Shown here piece by piece: positions 17,291 through 24,494 of a stretch of 33,197 nucleotides of DNA. Each line of letters opens with the position of its first letter. Within the stretch, counting starts at the first letter, position 1. The DNA is from Mesorhizobium sp. J18. GTDB lineage: Bacteria; Pseudomonadota; Alphaproteobacteria; Rhizobiales; Rhizobiaceae. Below the pieces are notes generated by a model, which was given only the letters and a program-made list of their open reading frames with translations, was not told the DNA's origin and ran no database searches. The translations under genes were made by a program, and so were the position numbers. Where the stretch lies: contig NZ_VLJP01000006.1 of NCBI RefSeq assembly GCF_007829525.1, positions 61,401-94,597 of the forward strand, read 5' to 3'.

Positions 17291-17774
17291 TGCCAATGTG
17301 ACTGGCACGTTCGCTCACAGCCTCTTCGTCCCGGCTTTCCTCCAGCAGGGCCTGCCTCGGCAGGGATCGGGCCGCCAGCCGCTCAAGAAGCACGTCCAGT
17401 TTTGCCACGGCCCGCATACGCGACCGATGTTCGCCGCGCGCCTTGGTCAGCTTGCCCTGGCAATCCTGCTCGGCCGCCGCTGCCTGCTCCTCCGCCTTGC
17501 GCAACAGTTCGAAATCCGCCGCTGCCTTCTGGAAACGCCCCTGAAGACGGTGTATGTCCTGGACATCCACGGCCTGCCCAAGAAGCGCGCCGAATTCGGT
17601 CTGCTCGGCCGCGACCGTTTCCTGCACATGCGTCTCAGTGGCCCGAACAGCTTCCTGCCTTTTCTTCTCCGCCCGTTGCAATGTCGCGTGCTGGCGGATC
17701 ACCTTTTCCTGGGCGCGCTGTTCCCGCAGGCTGCGAAGGTCGCGCAGGCGGGCGATCATCTCACGATCATCCAT
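17277..17774 (-). CDS. sctO: T3SS stalk protein SctO (FliJ-like, y4yJ position)
   Basis: This 165-residue protein is nearly all charged heptad-like helix (for example LRDLRSLREQRAQEKVIRQ and many Glu/Gln/Ala/Arg repeats), as expected for the SctO/FliJ coiled-coil stalk that links the ATPase to SctV. Sequence is poorly conserved in this family, so the call rests on size, composition and its position between sctN and sctQ. Its start overlaps the sctN stop by eight bases. Confidence 0.83.
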   Translation of the reverse strand: MDDREMIARLRDLRSLREQRAQEKVIRQHATLQRAEKKRQEAVRATETHVQETVAAEQTEFGALLGQAVDVQDIHRLQGRFQKAAADFELLRKAEEQAAAAEQDCQGKLTKARGEHRSRMRAVAKLDVLLERLAARSLPRQALLEESRDEEAVSERASHIGNGKA

Positions 17775-19119
17775 CGGCGATCTCCTGCATCTGGTTTTGC
17801 GTTTGCGCCAGCGTCACGCGCGTGCCGGGAACCTGACGCAGGAAATCATTGATCCGGTCGATCTTGCGGATCGCCTCGTCGGCCAGAGGATCGGCTCCCT
17901 TCTCATACTCCCCGACGCGAAGAAGCAGCTCGATATCCGCATGCCGCGCCATCAGCGCCCGCAGCTTGCCGGCAGCGGCGCGATGCGCCGGGGGGACAAC
18001 GCTTTCCATCAGCCGGCTGCGACTGCGCAAAACATCAATGGCCGGGAAGTGATCGCGGCGCGCAAGATCCGTTGACAGAAAAGTGTGACCGTCGAGCAGC
18101 GCCTGCAATTCCTCCGCCACCGGATCAAGCGTGCCGTCACCCTCGGTAAGGACGCTGTAGAGGCCCGTGATGGAGCCGTGCTCACCAGGGCCCGAACGTT
18201 CGAGAAGCCGGGGCAGAGCCGCGAAAAGCGACGATGGAAATCCGCGCCGGGTGGGCGGCTCTCCGGAGGCGAGGCCGATCTCACGCTGGGCGCGCGCGAA
18301 CCGCGTTATGTTGTCCATGGCGAGCAGTACATGCTTGCCATGGTCACGGAAATATTCGGCAATGGTGGTCGCGACATAGGCGGCCTTGACCCGTTCGATC
18401 GCCGGGCGGTCGGAAGTCGCAGCGACAATGACAGTGCGCGCCCTGCCCTCGGAACTGAGCTGCCGCTCCACGAATTCGCGCACCTCCCGCCCGCGCTCGC
18501 CGACAAGCGCAACAACGGCGACATCGGCATCAGTGCCGCGCACGATATCGGCAAGCAGGACCGACTTGCCCACTCCAGGCTCACCGAATATCCCCATCCG
18601 CTGACCGCGGGCGCAGGTCAGGAAACCATCGAGCGCCCGCACGCCGAGCTGTATCGGTTCGGAGATCAGGACACGCGACAGTGGCGGAGGCGGATAGGCA
18701 TGCACGGGATAGCTGCCTGCGATGCCTTCCGGCGGCCATGGTCGATTGTCCAGGGGCTCGCCAAGCGCGCTGATCACCCTGCCGAGCAGTCCCGGACCGA
18801 CCGGTATCTGCAGGTCCTTCCCGGTGGGAACCACCTCGGTCAGGCTGGACAATCCAGTCAGATCGCCGAGCGGCACGAGAACGGCTTCCTCGTCGGAAAA
18901 GCCGACGACTTCCGCCTTTGCACGTCGGCCCGTCTTCGGGTCGACGAGATCGCAGATTTCGCCGAGCCGCACCTCGTCAACAGCGGCGTGGATGACGACA
19001 CCCACCACCCGCCGAACCCGGCCGATGCGCGGACGGGCGCCATCCTCGCGCAGCCTTTCGCGCAAACGCGGCACGATGCCGGAAAGTCTCTTGTCGACCG
19101 GCGGCAACGGAGTATTCAT
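17767..19119 (-). CDS. sctN: T3SS ATPase SctN (RhcN)
   Basis: This 450-residue FliI/SctN hexameric ATPase detaches chaperones and unfolds substrates at the base of the injectisome. Walker A is GEPGVGKS (179-186), followed by VGERGREVREF (207 onward) with the catalytic Glu. Walker B is VLLAMDNITRFARAQREIG with D269, and GEPPTRRGFPSSLF is the family signature. The frame extends 33 codons upstream into sctL. The ATG at 19119 overlaps the sctL stop in an ATGA and fits the family start. Confidence 0.96.
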   Translation of the reverse strand: MNTPLPPVDKRLSGIVPRLRERLREDGARPRIGRVRRVVGVVIHAAVDEVRLGEICDLVDPKTGRRAKAEVVGFSDEEAVLVPLGDLTGLSSLTEVVPTGKDLQIPVGPGLLGRVISALGEPLDNRPWPPEGIAGSYPVHAYPPPPLSRVLISEPIQLGVRALDGFLTCARGQRMGIFGEPGVGKSVLLADIVRGTDADVAVVALVGERGREVREFVERQLSSEGRARTVIVAATSDRPAIERVKAAYVATTIAEYFRDHGKHVLLAMDNITRFARAQREIGLASGEPPTRRGFPSSLFAALPRLLERSGPGEHGSITGLYSVLTEGDGTLDPVAEELQALLDGHTFLSTDLARRDHFPAIDVLRSRSRLMESVVPPAHRAAAGKLRALMARHADIELLLRVGEYEKGADPLADEAIRKIDRINDFLRQVPGTRVTLAQTQNQMQEIADG

Positions 19120-19742
19120 TGCCCTGCCTCGGCGTCCTTGCCGATAGCCGCCGCAAGCGCGGCTATCTGCGCTTCCACGCTGGCATCGAAAACGGCCAGA
19201 TCGGTGGCAACGATGCATGCATGGGGAGCCACGCTGTTGTCGCCGTCGATCTCCACGGAGCAGGCCAGCGACCCCTCGGCCGCCAGTTCGTCCAGTTCCT
19301 TTTTCACCTCCGTGACGACATCGGGATGCGTTGTGACGCGGATATATTTGGCCCGCCGGATGTCGGCGACCTGTTTCCTGGCCGCCAATGCTACACGTTT
19401 TTCCACGTCGAGATCACCAAGGACGCGCTTCACGATATCGAGCGCCAGCGACACCACATCCTTTTCAATCCCCTCCAGATAGCGATCGACCTTGACGACC
19501 GTTTCGCTGACCAGGCGGGCAGCTTCGGCCTCACCGGCGGCCTTGCCGTCCTCATAGCCCTGGGCGTATTCGCGGGCATAAGCCTGCCGTGCAGCTTCCT
19601 GGGTTCTGCGGGCTTCGCTTCGGGCTGCATCAAGAAATGCGAAGCCTTCCTGCCACGCTTGCGCTTCCGCCGGGCGCAGAATACGGCAGGCAGGCCGGGT
19701 GGGCAGCAGGTCATGTAGCGGCTCGTTCTCCCCTCTGGCCAT
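19116..19742 (-). CDS. sctL: T3SS ATPase regulator SctL (NolV)
   Basis: This 208-residue SctL/FliH-like stator protein is the negative regulator and tether of SctN. An Ala/Glu-rich helical N-terminal half (AQAWQEGFAFLDAARSEARRTQEAARQAYAREYAQGYEDGKAAG) is followed by the FliH C-terminal domain (VVSLALDIVKRVLGDL, then IRVTTHPDVV, and SVEIDGDNSVAPHACIVAT). The frame is open more than 100 codons upstream, but that overlaps sctK. The ATG at 19742 gives the expected length and lies seven bases after sctK. The stop overlaps sctN. Confidence 0.9.
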   Translation of the reverse strand: MARGENEPLHDLLPTRPACRILRPAEAQAWQEGFAFLDAARSEARRTQEAARQAYAREYAQGYEDGKAAGEAEAARLVSETVVKVDRYLEGIEKDVVSLALDIVKRVLGDLDVEKRVALAARKQVADIRRAKYIRVTTHPDVVTEVKKELDELAAEGSLACSVEIDGDNSVAPHACIVATDLAVFDASVEAQIAALAAAIGKDAEAGQ

Positions 19743-19749
19743 CACATGC

Positions 19750-20391
19750 TCACCGAAGACTTGGGCTCGCCACCCTGCGCACCACCGCCGGACCAATCTC
19801 GGCAAACGGCATTTCCGCTTCGCCCAGCGGCGCAGAAGGAGACAGCTTGAGACGGAAACGTGCGCTGATCGCGGGATCGATCGCACGGCACCATGCAGCC
19901 AGACATCGCCAACCATCAGCCATGATCCGGTCGCGCAGCGTCTCGGATGGTTCGACGGGTTGACGAGGGCCTGCCAGATCCTTGTTGGCCACGGCAAAGG
20001 CGCATAATTCGCTGCCCAGCGCGGCGTGCAAGGCCGCGGCTTCACGGCCAAGCACCGTCCCGGCAATGGTGTTGGCCCAGTAGATTGCGCCTGCGCGCAG
20101 CACGATTTCGCCTATGTTCTGGCTATCCGACAGCACGATCGAACGGTCGGCGGGATCGAGATCCTGTTCCGCACCGGCCGGCATTCCCGGCAATTCGTAA
20201 TGCTGTGCAAGCAGGCCGGAGAGGCGCTCATTCAGTCGCCTGTCGGCGAGCAGGCGCTCGCAGGCTTGCCTGCTGATCGCGTGATCGAAGCATGGTTCCA
20301 GATGTTCCACCGCAGCATAGGAGGCAGGCTCCTCAAGAAAGGAGCGAAGGTCATCGCGATCCGCCTGGCCCGACTCGCCCTGGCCCTTCAT
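19750..20391 (-). CDS. sctK: T3SS accessory sorting-platform protein, SctK/NolU-like
   Basis: This 213-residue soluble protein occupies the nolU position between sctJ and sctL and has nearly the length I recall for NolU. It is mostly helical with conserved-looking stretches YWANTIAGTVLGREAAAL and DGWRCLAAWCRAIDP. SctK proteins are poorly conserved, so position carries much of the weight. SctK connects SctQ pods to the basal-body ring. The ATG at 20391 overlaps the sctJ stop in an ATGA. A longer start at 20442 would intrude into sctJ. Confidence 0.75.
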   Translation of the reverse strand: MKGQGESGQADRDDLRSFLEEPASYAAVEHLEPCFDHAISRQACERLLADRRLNERLSGLLAQHYELPGMPAGAEQDLDPADRSIVLSDSQNIGEIVLRAGAIYWANTIAGTVLGREAAALHAALGSELCAFAVANKDLAGPRQPVEPSETLRDRIMADGWRCLAAWCRAIDPAISARFRLKLSPSAPLGEAEMPFAEIGPAVVRRVASPSLR

Positions 20392-21188
20392 GGCTTCTTC
20401 ACAGGTACCGGCAGCGAATAGACATCTCGGCGCTTCAGCCATTGGTCATAGGCAAGCTTGCCCGCAAGGCCGAGAACAAGCAATCCGAGGCCGAAGAACA
20501 GCCACCTGGCGCGCGCCAGACTGTCCGGATGAAGCCACAGACCGAGGAAGCTGACGAAGCCTGTTTGGCCGGAGACCGGCGCAGGCATGCTTGCCACCGG
20601 CACCAGGACGACCGACACATTGTCGTAAGTCAGTCCGGCAACGCCATTGGCAACCAGCATCTTCACCTGCGGGATGAGCTCGTTCATGGCCATCGACGCC
20701 CGATGACGGATAAACACGGACGCCGAAGACGGCATGAGGTCCTTGCGAAGCGGATCATTGTTCGGCAGCACAAGATGCACGCGGGCCGACAGCACACCGT
20801 CTATCTCCGAGATCGTTCTGGAGAGTTCCTGGCTAAGGCCGTAGATCATGGCCGCCCGTTCCTCTATCGGGGAGGAAACGAGCCCTTCGCGATTGAATAC
20901 CTCCCCAAGGGTCTTGAACTGGGCCTTTGGAAGCCCGGCTTCTTCCAGGACAGCCATGGCGTCGGCGAATCGCCCCTTTTCCACCATGACGGTCATGGTG
21001 CCGTCCTTCCCCGCCTGGCGTTCGGCAGGTATTCCCTGACGAACCAGCGTGGCAACGATCTCATTGGCCTCTTGCTGGTTCAGTCCCGTGTAAAGCTCGA
21101 CCGAGCATGCCTGCAGGAGCAGCAGGCCCATGGCCACCACCGCCAGTCGCGCTCTGCTCATCCAGGTTGCGGGTCGGGAGTGCGGCAT
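20388..21188 (-). CDS. sctJ: T3SS inner-membrane ring lipoprotein SctJ (RhcJ)
   Basis: This 266-residue YscJ/FliF-type lipoprotein forms the inner-membrane ring. The signal peptide ends in a lipobox LLQAC (acylated Cys near residue 28), followed by SVELYTGLNQQEANEIVATLVRQGI, the standard SctJ start. ISEIDGVLSARVHLVLP and SASVFIRHR mark the second ring-building motif. A C-terminal transmembrane helix lies at about 218-243. A GTG at 21203 and an ATG at 21161 are alternative starts. I chose the ATG at 21188, which has GGTGAGA upstream. Confidence 0.95.
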   Translation of the reverse strand: MPHSRPATWMSRARLAVVAMGLLLLQACSVELYTGLNQQEANEIVATLVRQGIPAERQAGKDGTMTVMVEKGRFADAMAVLEEAGLPKAQFKTLGEVFNREGLVSSPIEERAAMIYGLSQELSRTISEIDGVLSARVHLVLPNNDPLRKDLMPSSASVFIRHRASMAMNELIPQVKMLVANGVAGLTYDNVSVVLVPVASMPAPVSGQTGFVSFLGLWLHPDSLARARWLFFGLGLLVLGLAGKLAYDQWLKRRDVYSLPVPVKKP

Positions 21189-21215
21189 CGGCGCTGTTCT
21201 CACCAGACACGCCTT

Positions 21216-21665
21216 CTATTGCTGCTGGATCAGCGTGTTGGCCGAGGAGGTGGCTGCCGTCATGCCATTGACGGCCATGGACACATTGGCGGAGGCCCAC
21301 ATGACCTCGACCGCGCGATCGAGAGAGAAGGCCAGGTTTCCTTCCGATGCCTGGGTGCCGGCAGCATCCTCCGCGCCGGTTTGCGCCGACTGCAACCCTC
21401 CATTCGCGGAAGCGCCGTCAGAGCCGGGCGAGAAGCCGGTATTCGCCTTCTCGAAAGCTTCCCGCGCCTGCTGCGCAATACCGTCCACGGTCTGCAGCGT
21501 CGTTCCGATGAAGGCAGACGGATCGGTGAACTGACCATTTGCGCCGACGCCTTTTTCGACTTCGAGGAGATAGTCGAAGAGCTGCTGCTCGACGGTGATC
21601 TGCGCCTGGGGCGGCTGGGCTTCCTGCGGCAAAGGCGACGGAACCCCGGTGGATGTCGCTTCCAT
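21216..21665 (-). CDS. sctI: T3SS inner-rod-like protein SctI (NolB position)
   Basis: This 149-residue protein lies immediately upstream of sctJ, where rhizobia carry nolB/sctI. The N-terminal half is Pro/Gln-rich, the middle Gly/Ser/Ala-rich. The C-terminus (FSLDRAVEVMWASANVSMAVNGMTAATSSANTLIQQQ) is an amphipathic helical tail as in inner-rod and needle proteins. There is no signal peptide, as expected for a T3SS-exported early substrate. AGGAGCGAG gives a good ribosome-binding site. The name rests on position, composition and tail. Confidence 0.72.
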   Translation of the reverse strand: MEATSTGVPSPLPQEAQPPQAQITVEQQLFDYLLEVEKGVGANGQFTDPSAFIGTTLQTVDGIAQQAREAFEKANTGFSPGSDGASANGGLQSAQTGAEDAAGTQASEGNLAFSLDRAVEVMWASANVSMAVNGMTAATSSANTLIQQQ

Positions 21666-21706
21666 GATCTCGCTCCTGATTTAGCGATCAGATTTCCTTC
21701 GAAATG

Positions 21707-21895
21707 CTATTCTGCGTCTCCCTGGGCGCCTTCCGATGCCTTGACCGCATTATCGGCCAAAGGATTCGGCTGAACCTTTCCCACCGGACGCTCGGCCAGC
21801 GCGTTTTCGATCTGTGCCTGGAGGACCTGCTCCTTCGCCTTTGTCTTCATCTCGGACTGGACCCGCATATTGGCCGCAAAATCGTCGATCCTCAT
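21707..21895 (-). CDS. small hypothetical protein inside the T3SS operon (62 aa)
   Basis: This short gene lies between sctC1 (9-bp gap) and sctI (41-bp gap) with an excellent AGGAG ribosome-binding site. The N-terminal two thirds is a charged helix (NMRVQSEMKTKAKEQVLQAQIENALAE), and the tail is acidic and probably disordered. There is no signal peptide or membrane segment. I do not recognise a family. Size would allow a small chaperone, a needle-type subunit or an SctE/SctG-like partner, but no diagnostic motif supports any of these. In the classical nolW-nolB order nothing lies here. Confidence 0.78.
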   Translation of the reverse strand: MRIDDFAANMRVQSEMKTKAKEQVLQAQIENALAERPVGKVQPNPLADNAVKASEGAQGDAE

Positions 21896-21904
21896 CTCGT
21901 TCTC

Positions 21905-22555
21905 CTATTGTCGGCTGTTCACAGGAACGGACTCCGCCTCGGCGCTTCTGCCCCGGAACACACGCACTTGAGCAGCACTCCGTTTCATCGATTCGCCATC
22001 GCGTGCGACATGGGACGTGGCCGGTCCCGACATCAGTCCCAGAGCATTCTTGACCGCGCCGACATAAGCCGGCGGCCCGGAAACGGACATTATGTTTTCT
22101 TCTTCCAGAAAGCGGATCGGAAAGCGGGGATCGCTCATTTGCAATCGATCCAGACGCGTACGCATGACACGCGCGTCCTCAGCCGGGAGCTTCACCATTT
22201 CGGTGCGCACCTCGCCTTCCGCCGCGACATGAAGCACGGTGCCGTCATAGAACCAGACCAGCCCGTAGCGGTTGCAGATCCACTCCAGGAACTCCTTTGC
22301 CGTGCCCACCGGCATTCCATGATTCAGACGGCCCTGTACGCGGTCGCTTACCTGGACCGGCAGGCCGACATTGCGGCCGAACTCCTCCAGAGCCTCCCGC
22401 ACATCCTGGTCGATGGTGATGTATTTGTAGGTTCCGGCGGGCCAATCGGGCTCTGCCGCCATGACAGTCGTCGCGGCGCCACATAGCCACAGGGACGTCA
22501 TGAGACCCAGCATACTGGTGAAAAGCCGGCCTGACCTGTCGGTGCTGAACTGCAT
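21905..22555 (-). CDS. sctC1: T3SS split secretin, N-terminal part SctC1 (RhcC1/NolW-like)
   Basis: This 216-residue periplasmic protein has a signal peptide (hydrophobic core MLGLMTSLWLCGAATTVMA, cleavage near 33). It then has the N0/T3SS secretin domain (YKYITIDQDVREALEEFGRNVGLPVQVSDRVQG, then GLVWFYDGTVLHVAAE) and one N1-like domain (RFPIRFLEEENIMSVSGPPAYVGAVKNAL). It stops there, with no secretin beta-barrel. This matches rhizobial systems in which the secretin is split into C1 (NolW) and C2. The C2 part is not in the window. It is the first gene of the minus-strand T3SS operon, downstream of the shared palindromic box. Confidence 0.9.
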   Translation of the reverse strand: MQFSTDRSGRLFTSMLGLMTSLWLCGAATTVMAAEPDWPAGTYKYITIDQDVREALEEFGRNVGLPVQVSDRVQGRLNHGMPVGTAKEFLEWICNRYGLVWFYDGTVLHVAAEGEVRTEMVKLPAEDARVMRTRLDRLQMSDPRFPIRFLEEENIMSVSGPPAYVGAVKNALGLMSGPATSHVARDGESMKRSAAQVRVFRGRSAEAESVPVNSRQ

Positions 22556-22642
22556 GCAATGCGCCCGAATCCTCTGGCCGCCGGAACTCAGCCGCGCCGG
22601 CCCAACTCTTCGCACCACCCTATAGCGGCAGGGAAGAAATTA

Positions 22643-22660
22643 AAAGTCCAATTGGACTTT
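22643..22660. promoter_or_regulatory. 18-bp perfect palindrome upstream of sctC1 (candidate T3SS box, copy 1)
   Basis: AAAGTCCAATTGGACTTT is a perfect palindrome 87 bp upstream of the sctC1 start and 97 bp upstream of the L,D-transpeptidase start. In the sctC1 direction it continues into TAATTTC. A near copy with the same trailing bases lies at 32421-32438 before the other T3SS unit. On the plus side, TTGCAT (22684-22689) and TATGTT (22706-22711), 16 bp apart, could be a weak promoter for the transpeptidase. Confidence 0.75.
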
Positions 22661-22757
22661 ATCATGAAGGGCAGTGCCAATTGTTGCATGATCATTCATT
22701 CCGTTTATGTTCAATTGTGATCTGCAAGATTCCTGTTGGCTGCACGTGGAGAAGCTG

Positions 22758-23471
22758 ATGGCAACGAGGCTGGAAGATCTCTGCCGGACGGTCCGTACGG
22801 CTATGGGTGCGTTGACCTACCTGCCTGGGAAATCGGAAGGATGCAGCCGCCGCTTGCTAATGGCGGTTCCGGTTGCCATTGCTGCTTCCGCGGCATCCGC
22901 CCAATCGGGTGGCGGGGGCTATGACCCGCGGACTTGGAGTTTCGATTCGGCCACCCGCACCGTCGCCCCTCATGGATCGAATATTCAGGTGGCCCTCACC
23001 CCGCGGTCGGACTGGCAGCCGATTCCGCGTGAAGTGGTTGCATTCGAGGAGCAACAGCCGCCAGGGACGATCGTCATAAGCACGTCACAACGCCGCCTTT
23101 ACTACGTGCTCGGCAACGGCAGGGCTTTGAAATACGCAGTAGGCGTCGGCAAGGAAGGCTTCGGATGGAACGGACAGGATCGCATAACCGACAAGCGGCA
23201 TTGGCCTGACTGGCGGCCGCCTGAGGAGATGCGCCGAAGGGAGGCCCTGAAAGGACAGATGCTACCGGCTTATGTGGAAGGCGGACCGAACAATCCGCTG
23301 GGCGCACGGGCGCTTTATATAGGCGACACGCTCTATCGCATCCATGGCACCAACCAGCCCTGGACCGTTGGACAGGCTGTTTCTTCCGGTTGCATTCGCA
23401 TGACCAACGAGGATGTTATCGACCTCTATGAGAGAGTGGCGGTTGGCGCGAAGGTTATTGTCCGGTCATGA
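22758..23471 (+). CDS. L,D-transpeptidase (YkuD/ErfK family)
   Basis: This 237-residue enzyme cross-links peptidoglycan (3-3 links) or anchors proteins to it in the periplasm. A signal segment lies at about 31-49 (RRLLMAVPVAIAASAASAQ). The YkuD domain spans about 103-237 with the active-site motif HGTNQPWTVGQAVSSGCIRM, H196 and catalytic C212. An upstream start (22707) exists, but ATG 22758 has GGAGAAG at good spacing. It is divergent from sctC1, sharing the region with the palindrome, and is followed after 34 bp by a LysR gene. A role in opening or sealing the wall for the injectisome is possible but not shown. Confidence 0.92.
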   Translation: MATRLEDLCRTVRTAMGALTYLPGKSEGCSRRLLMAVPVAIAASAASAQSGGGGYDPRTWSFDSATRTVAPHGSNIQVALTPRSDWQPIPREVVAFEEQQPPGTIVISTSQRRLYYVLGNGRALKYAVGVGKEGFGWNGQDRITDKRHWPDWRPPEEMRRREALKGQMLPAYVEGGPNNPLGARALYIGDTLYRIHGTNQPWTVGQAVSSGCIRMTNEDVIDLYERVAVGAKVIVRS

Positions 23472-23505
23472 CCGGCAAAGCCATTGTTGATGCGAAGTCT
23501 GCTCG

Positions 23506-24444
23506 ATGATTCCCTTCAGCATAAAGCAGCTCGAGACGTTCCTTTGGGTCTCCACACTTGGCAGCTTCCGCAAGACGGCCAGTCGCCTGAACACCACACA
23601 GCCCGCTGTGTCGGCCCGGATCGCCAGCCTCGAGAAAGCTTTGGGAGTTCAGCTCTTCGAGCGGCTGAGCAATACCGTGCGGCTGACGGCCATGGGAGAA
23701 CAACTGCTCCCCTTGGCGCAACGGACGCTGCGCACCGCGGATCGGCTGCAGCGGGCGGCCGACGCTTTGGCCACGGTCAACGGGGTCCTGCGCCTTGGCG
23801 TAGCCGAAACGGTCGTACATACTTGGCTGTCCGACTTCCTCAAGGAGTTCCGCGAAAGCTATCCGAGTACCGATGTAGACCTCGTGGTCGATGCCACCGT
23901 CAAGCTGCGCGACGAGCTCCTCGCACACCGGATCGACATGGCTGTCCTCATGGGACCGGTATCGGAGCACCGCATCGAGAATATCACGATACCGCCCTTT
24001 CCTCTTGTGTGGGTTTGCGCGCCCCATATCGAACTGCCGGACACGCGAACGAGCTTGTGCGAGATGCTGCGCCTGCCCGTCATTACCTATGCCAAATCGA
24101 GCCGACCTTATAGCGAGCTCTATCACAAGCTCAGCAACGACCTTGACGATATACCGCGCATATTTCCGGCCAGTTCCCTGGCGGCCTCCTTGCGGATGGT
24201 CATCGACGGCATCGGCATCGGCGTCCTTCCCCAGGACCTCGTGGAGCCCTATGTCGAGAAAGGGCAGCTTCGGATCGTGGATTGCGAATGGCGCCCGTCC
24301 GACCTGCGGTTCACCGTCTCATTTTCCATGGAGCCATTCAATCCAGTGGCCGAGCATGCCGCGCTGCTGGCGGCCAAAGTCGCCAGCACCTATGCAAGAA
24401 GACGGCAAAGCCCGGCGGAAGAACATTCCAGCGATCTCCCCTGA
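23506..24444 (+). CDS. LysR-family transcriptional regulator
   Basis: This is a 312-residue LysR-type regulator. The winged HTH is at about 6-65 (IKQLETFLWVSTLGSFRKTASRLNTTQPAVSARIASLEKAL, FERLSNTVRLTAMGEQLL) and the periplasmic-binding-like ligand domain at about 92-295 (LRLGVAETVVHTWLSDFLKEF). It is probably co-transcribed with the L,D-transpeptidase. The short spacer and weak ribosome-binding site suggest low expression. It converges with the giant gene. Whether it controls the T3SS box is unknown. The target could equally be elsewhere. Confidence 0.93.
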   Translation: MIPFSIKQLETFLWVSTLGSFRKTASRLNTTQPAVSARIASLEKALGVQLFERLSNTVRLTAMGEQLLPLAQRTLRTADRLQRAADALATVNGVLRLGVAETVVHTWLSDFLKEFRESYPSTDVDLVVDATVKLRDELLAHRIDMAVLMGPVSEHRIENITIPPFPLVWVCAPHIELPDTRTSLCEMLRLPVITYAKSSRPYSELYHKLSNDLDDIPRIFPASSLAASLRMVIDGIGIGVLPQDLVEPYVEKGQLRIVDCEWRPSDLRFTVSFSMEPFNPVAEHAALLAAKVASTYARRRQSPAEEHSSDLP

Positions 24445-24494
24445 AAGATCAAGCGCCGGCGCAAGGGCGGAGCGACCCCGCGCCGGACAATTCT

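Noticed and set aside
22556-22757. tts box (TtsI site) or Hrp box before sctC1
   Set aside because: By eye I found neither pattern in the divergent region; only the palindrome stands out.
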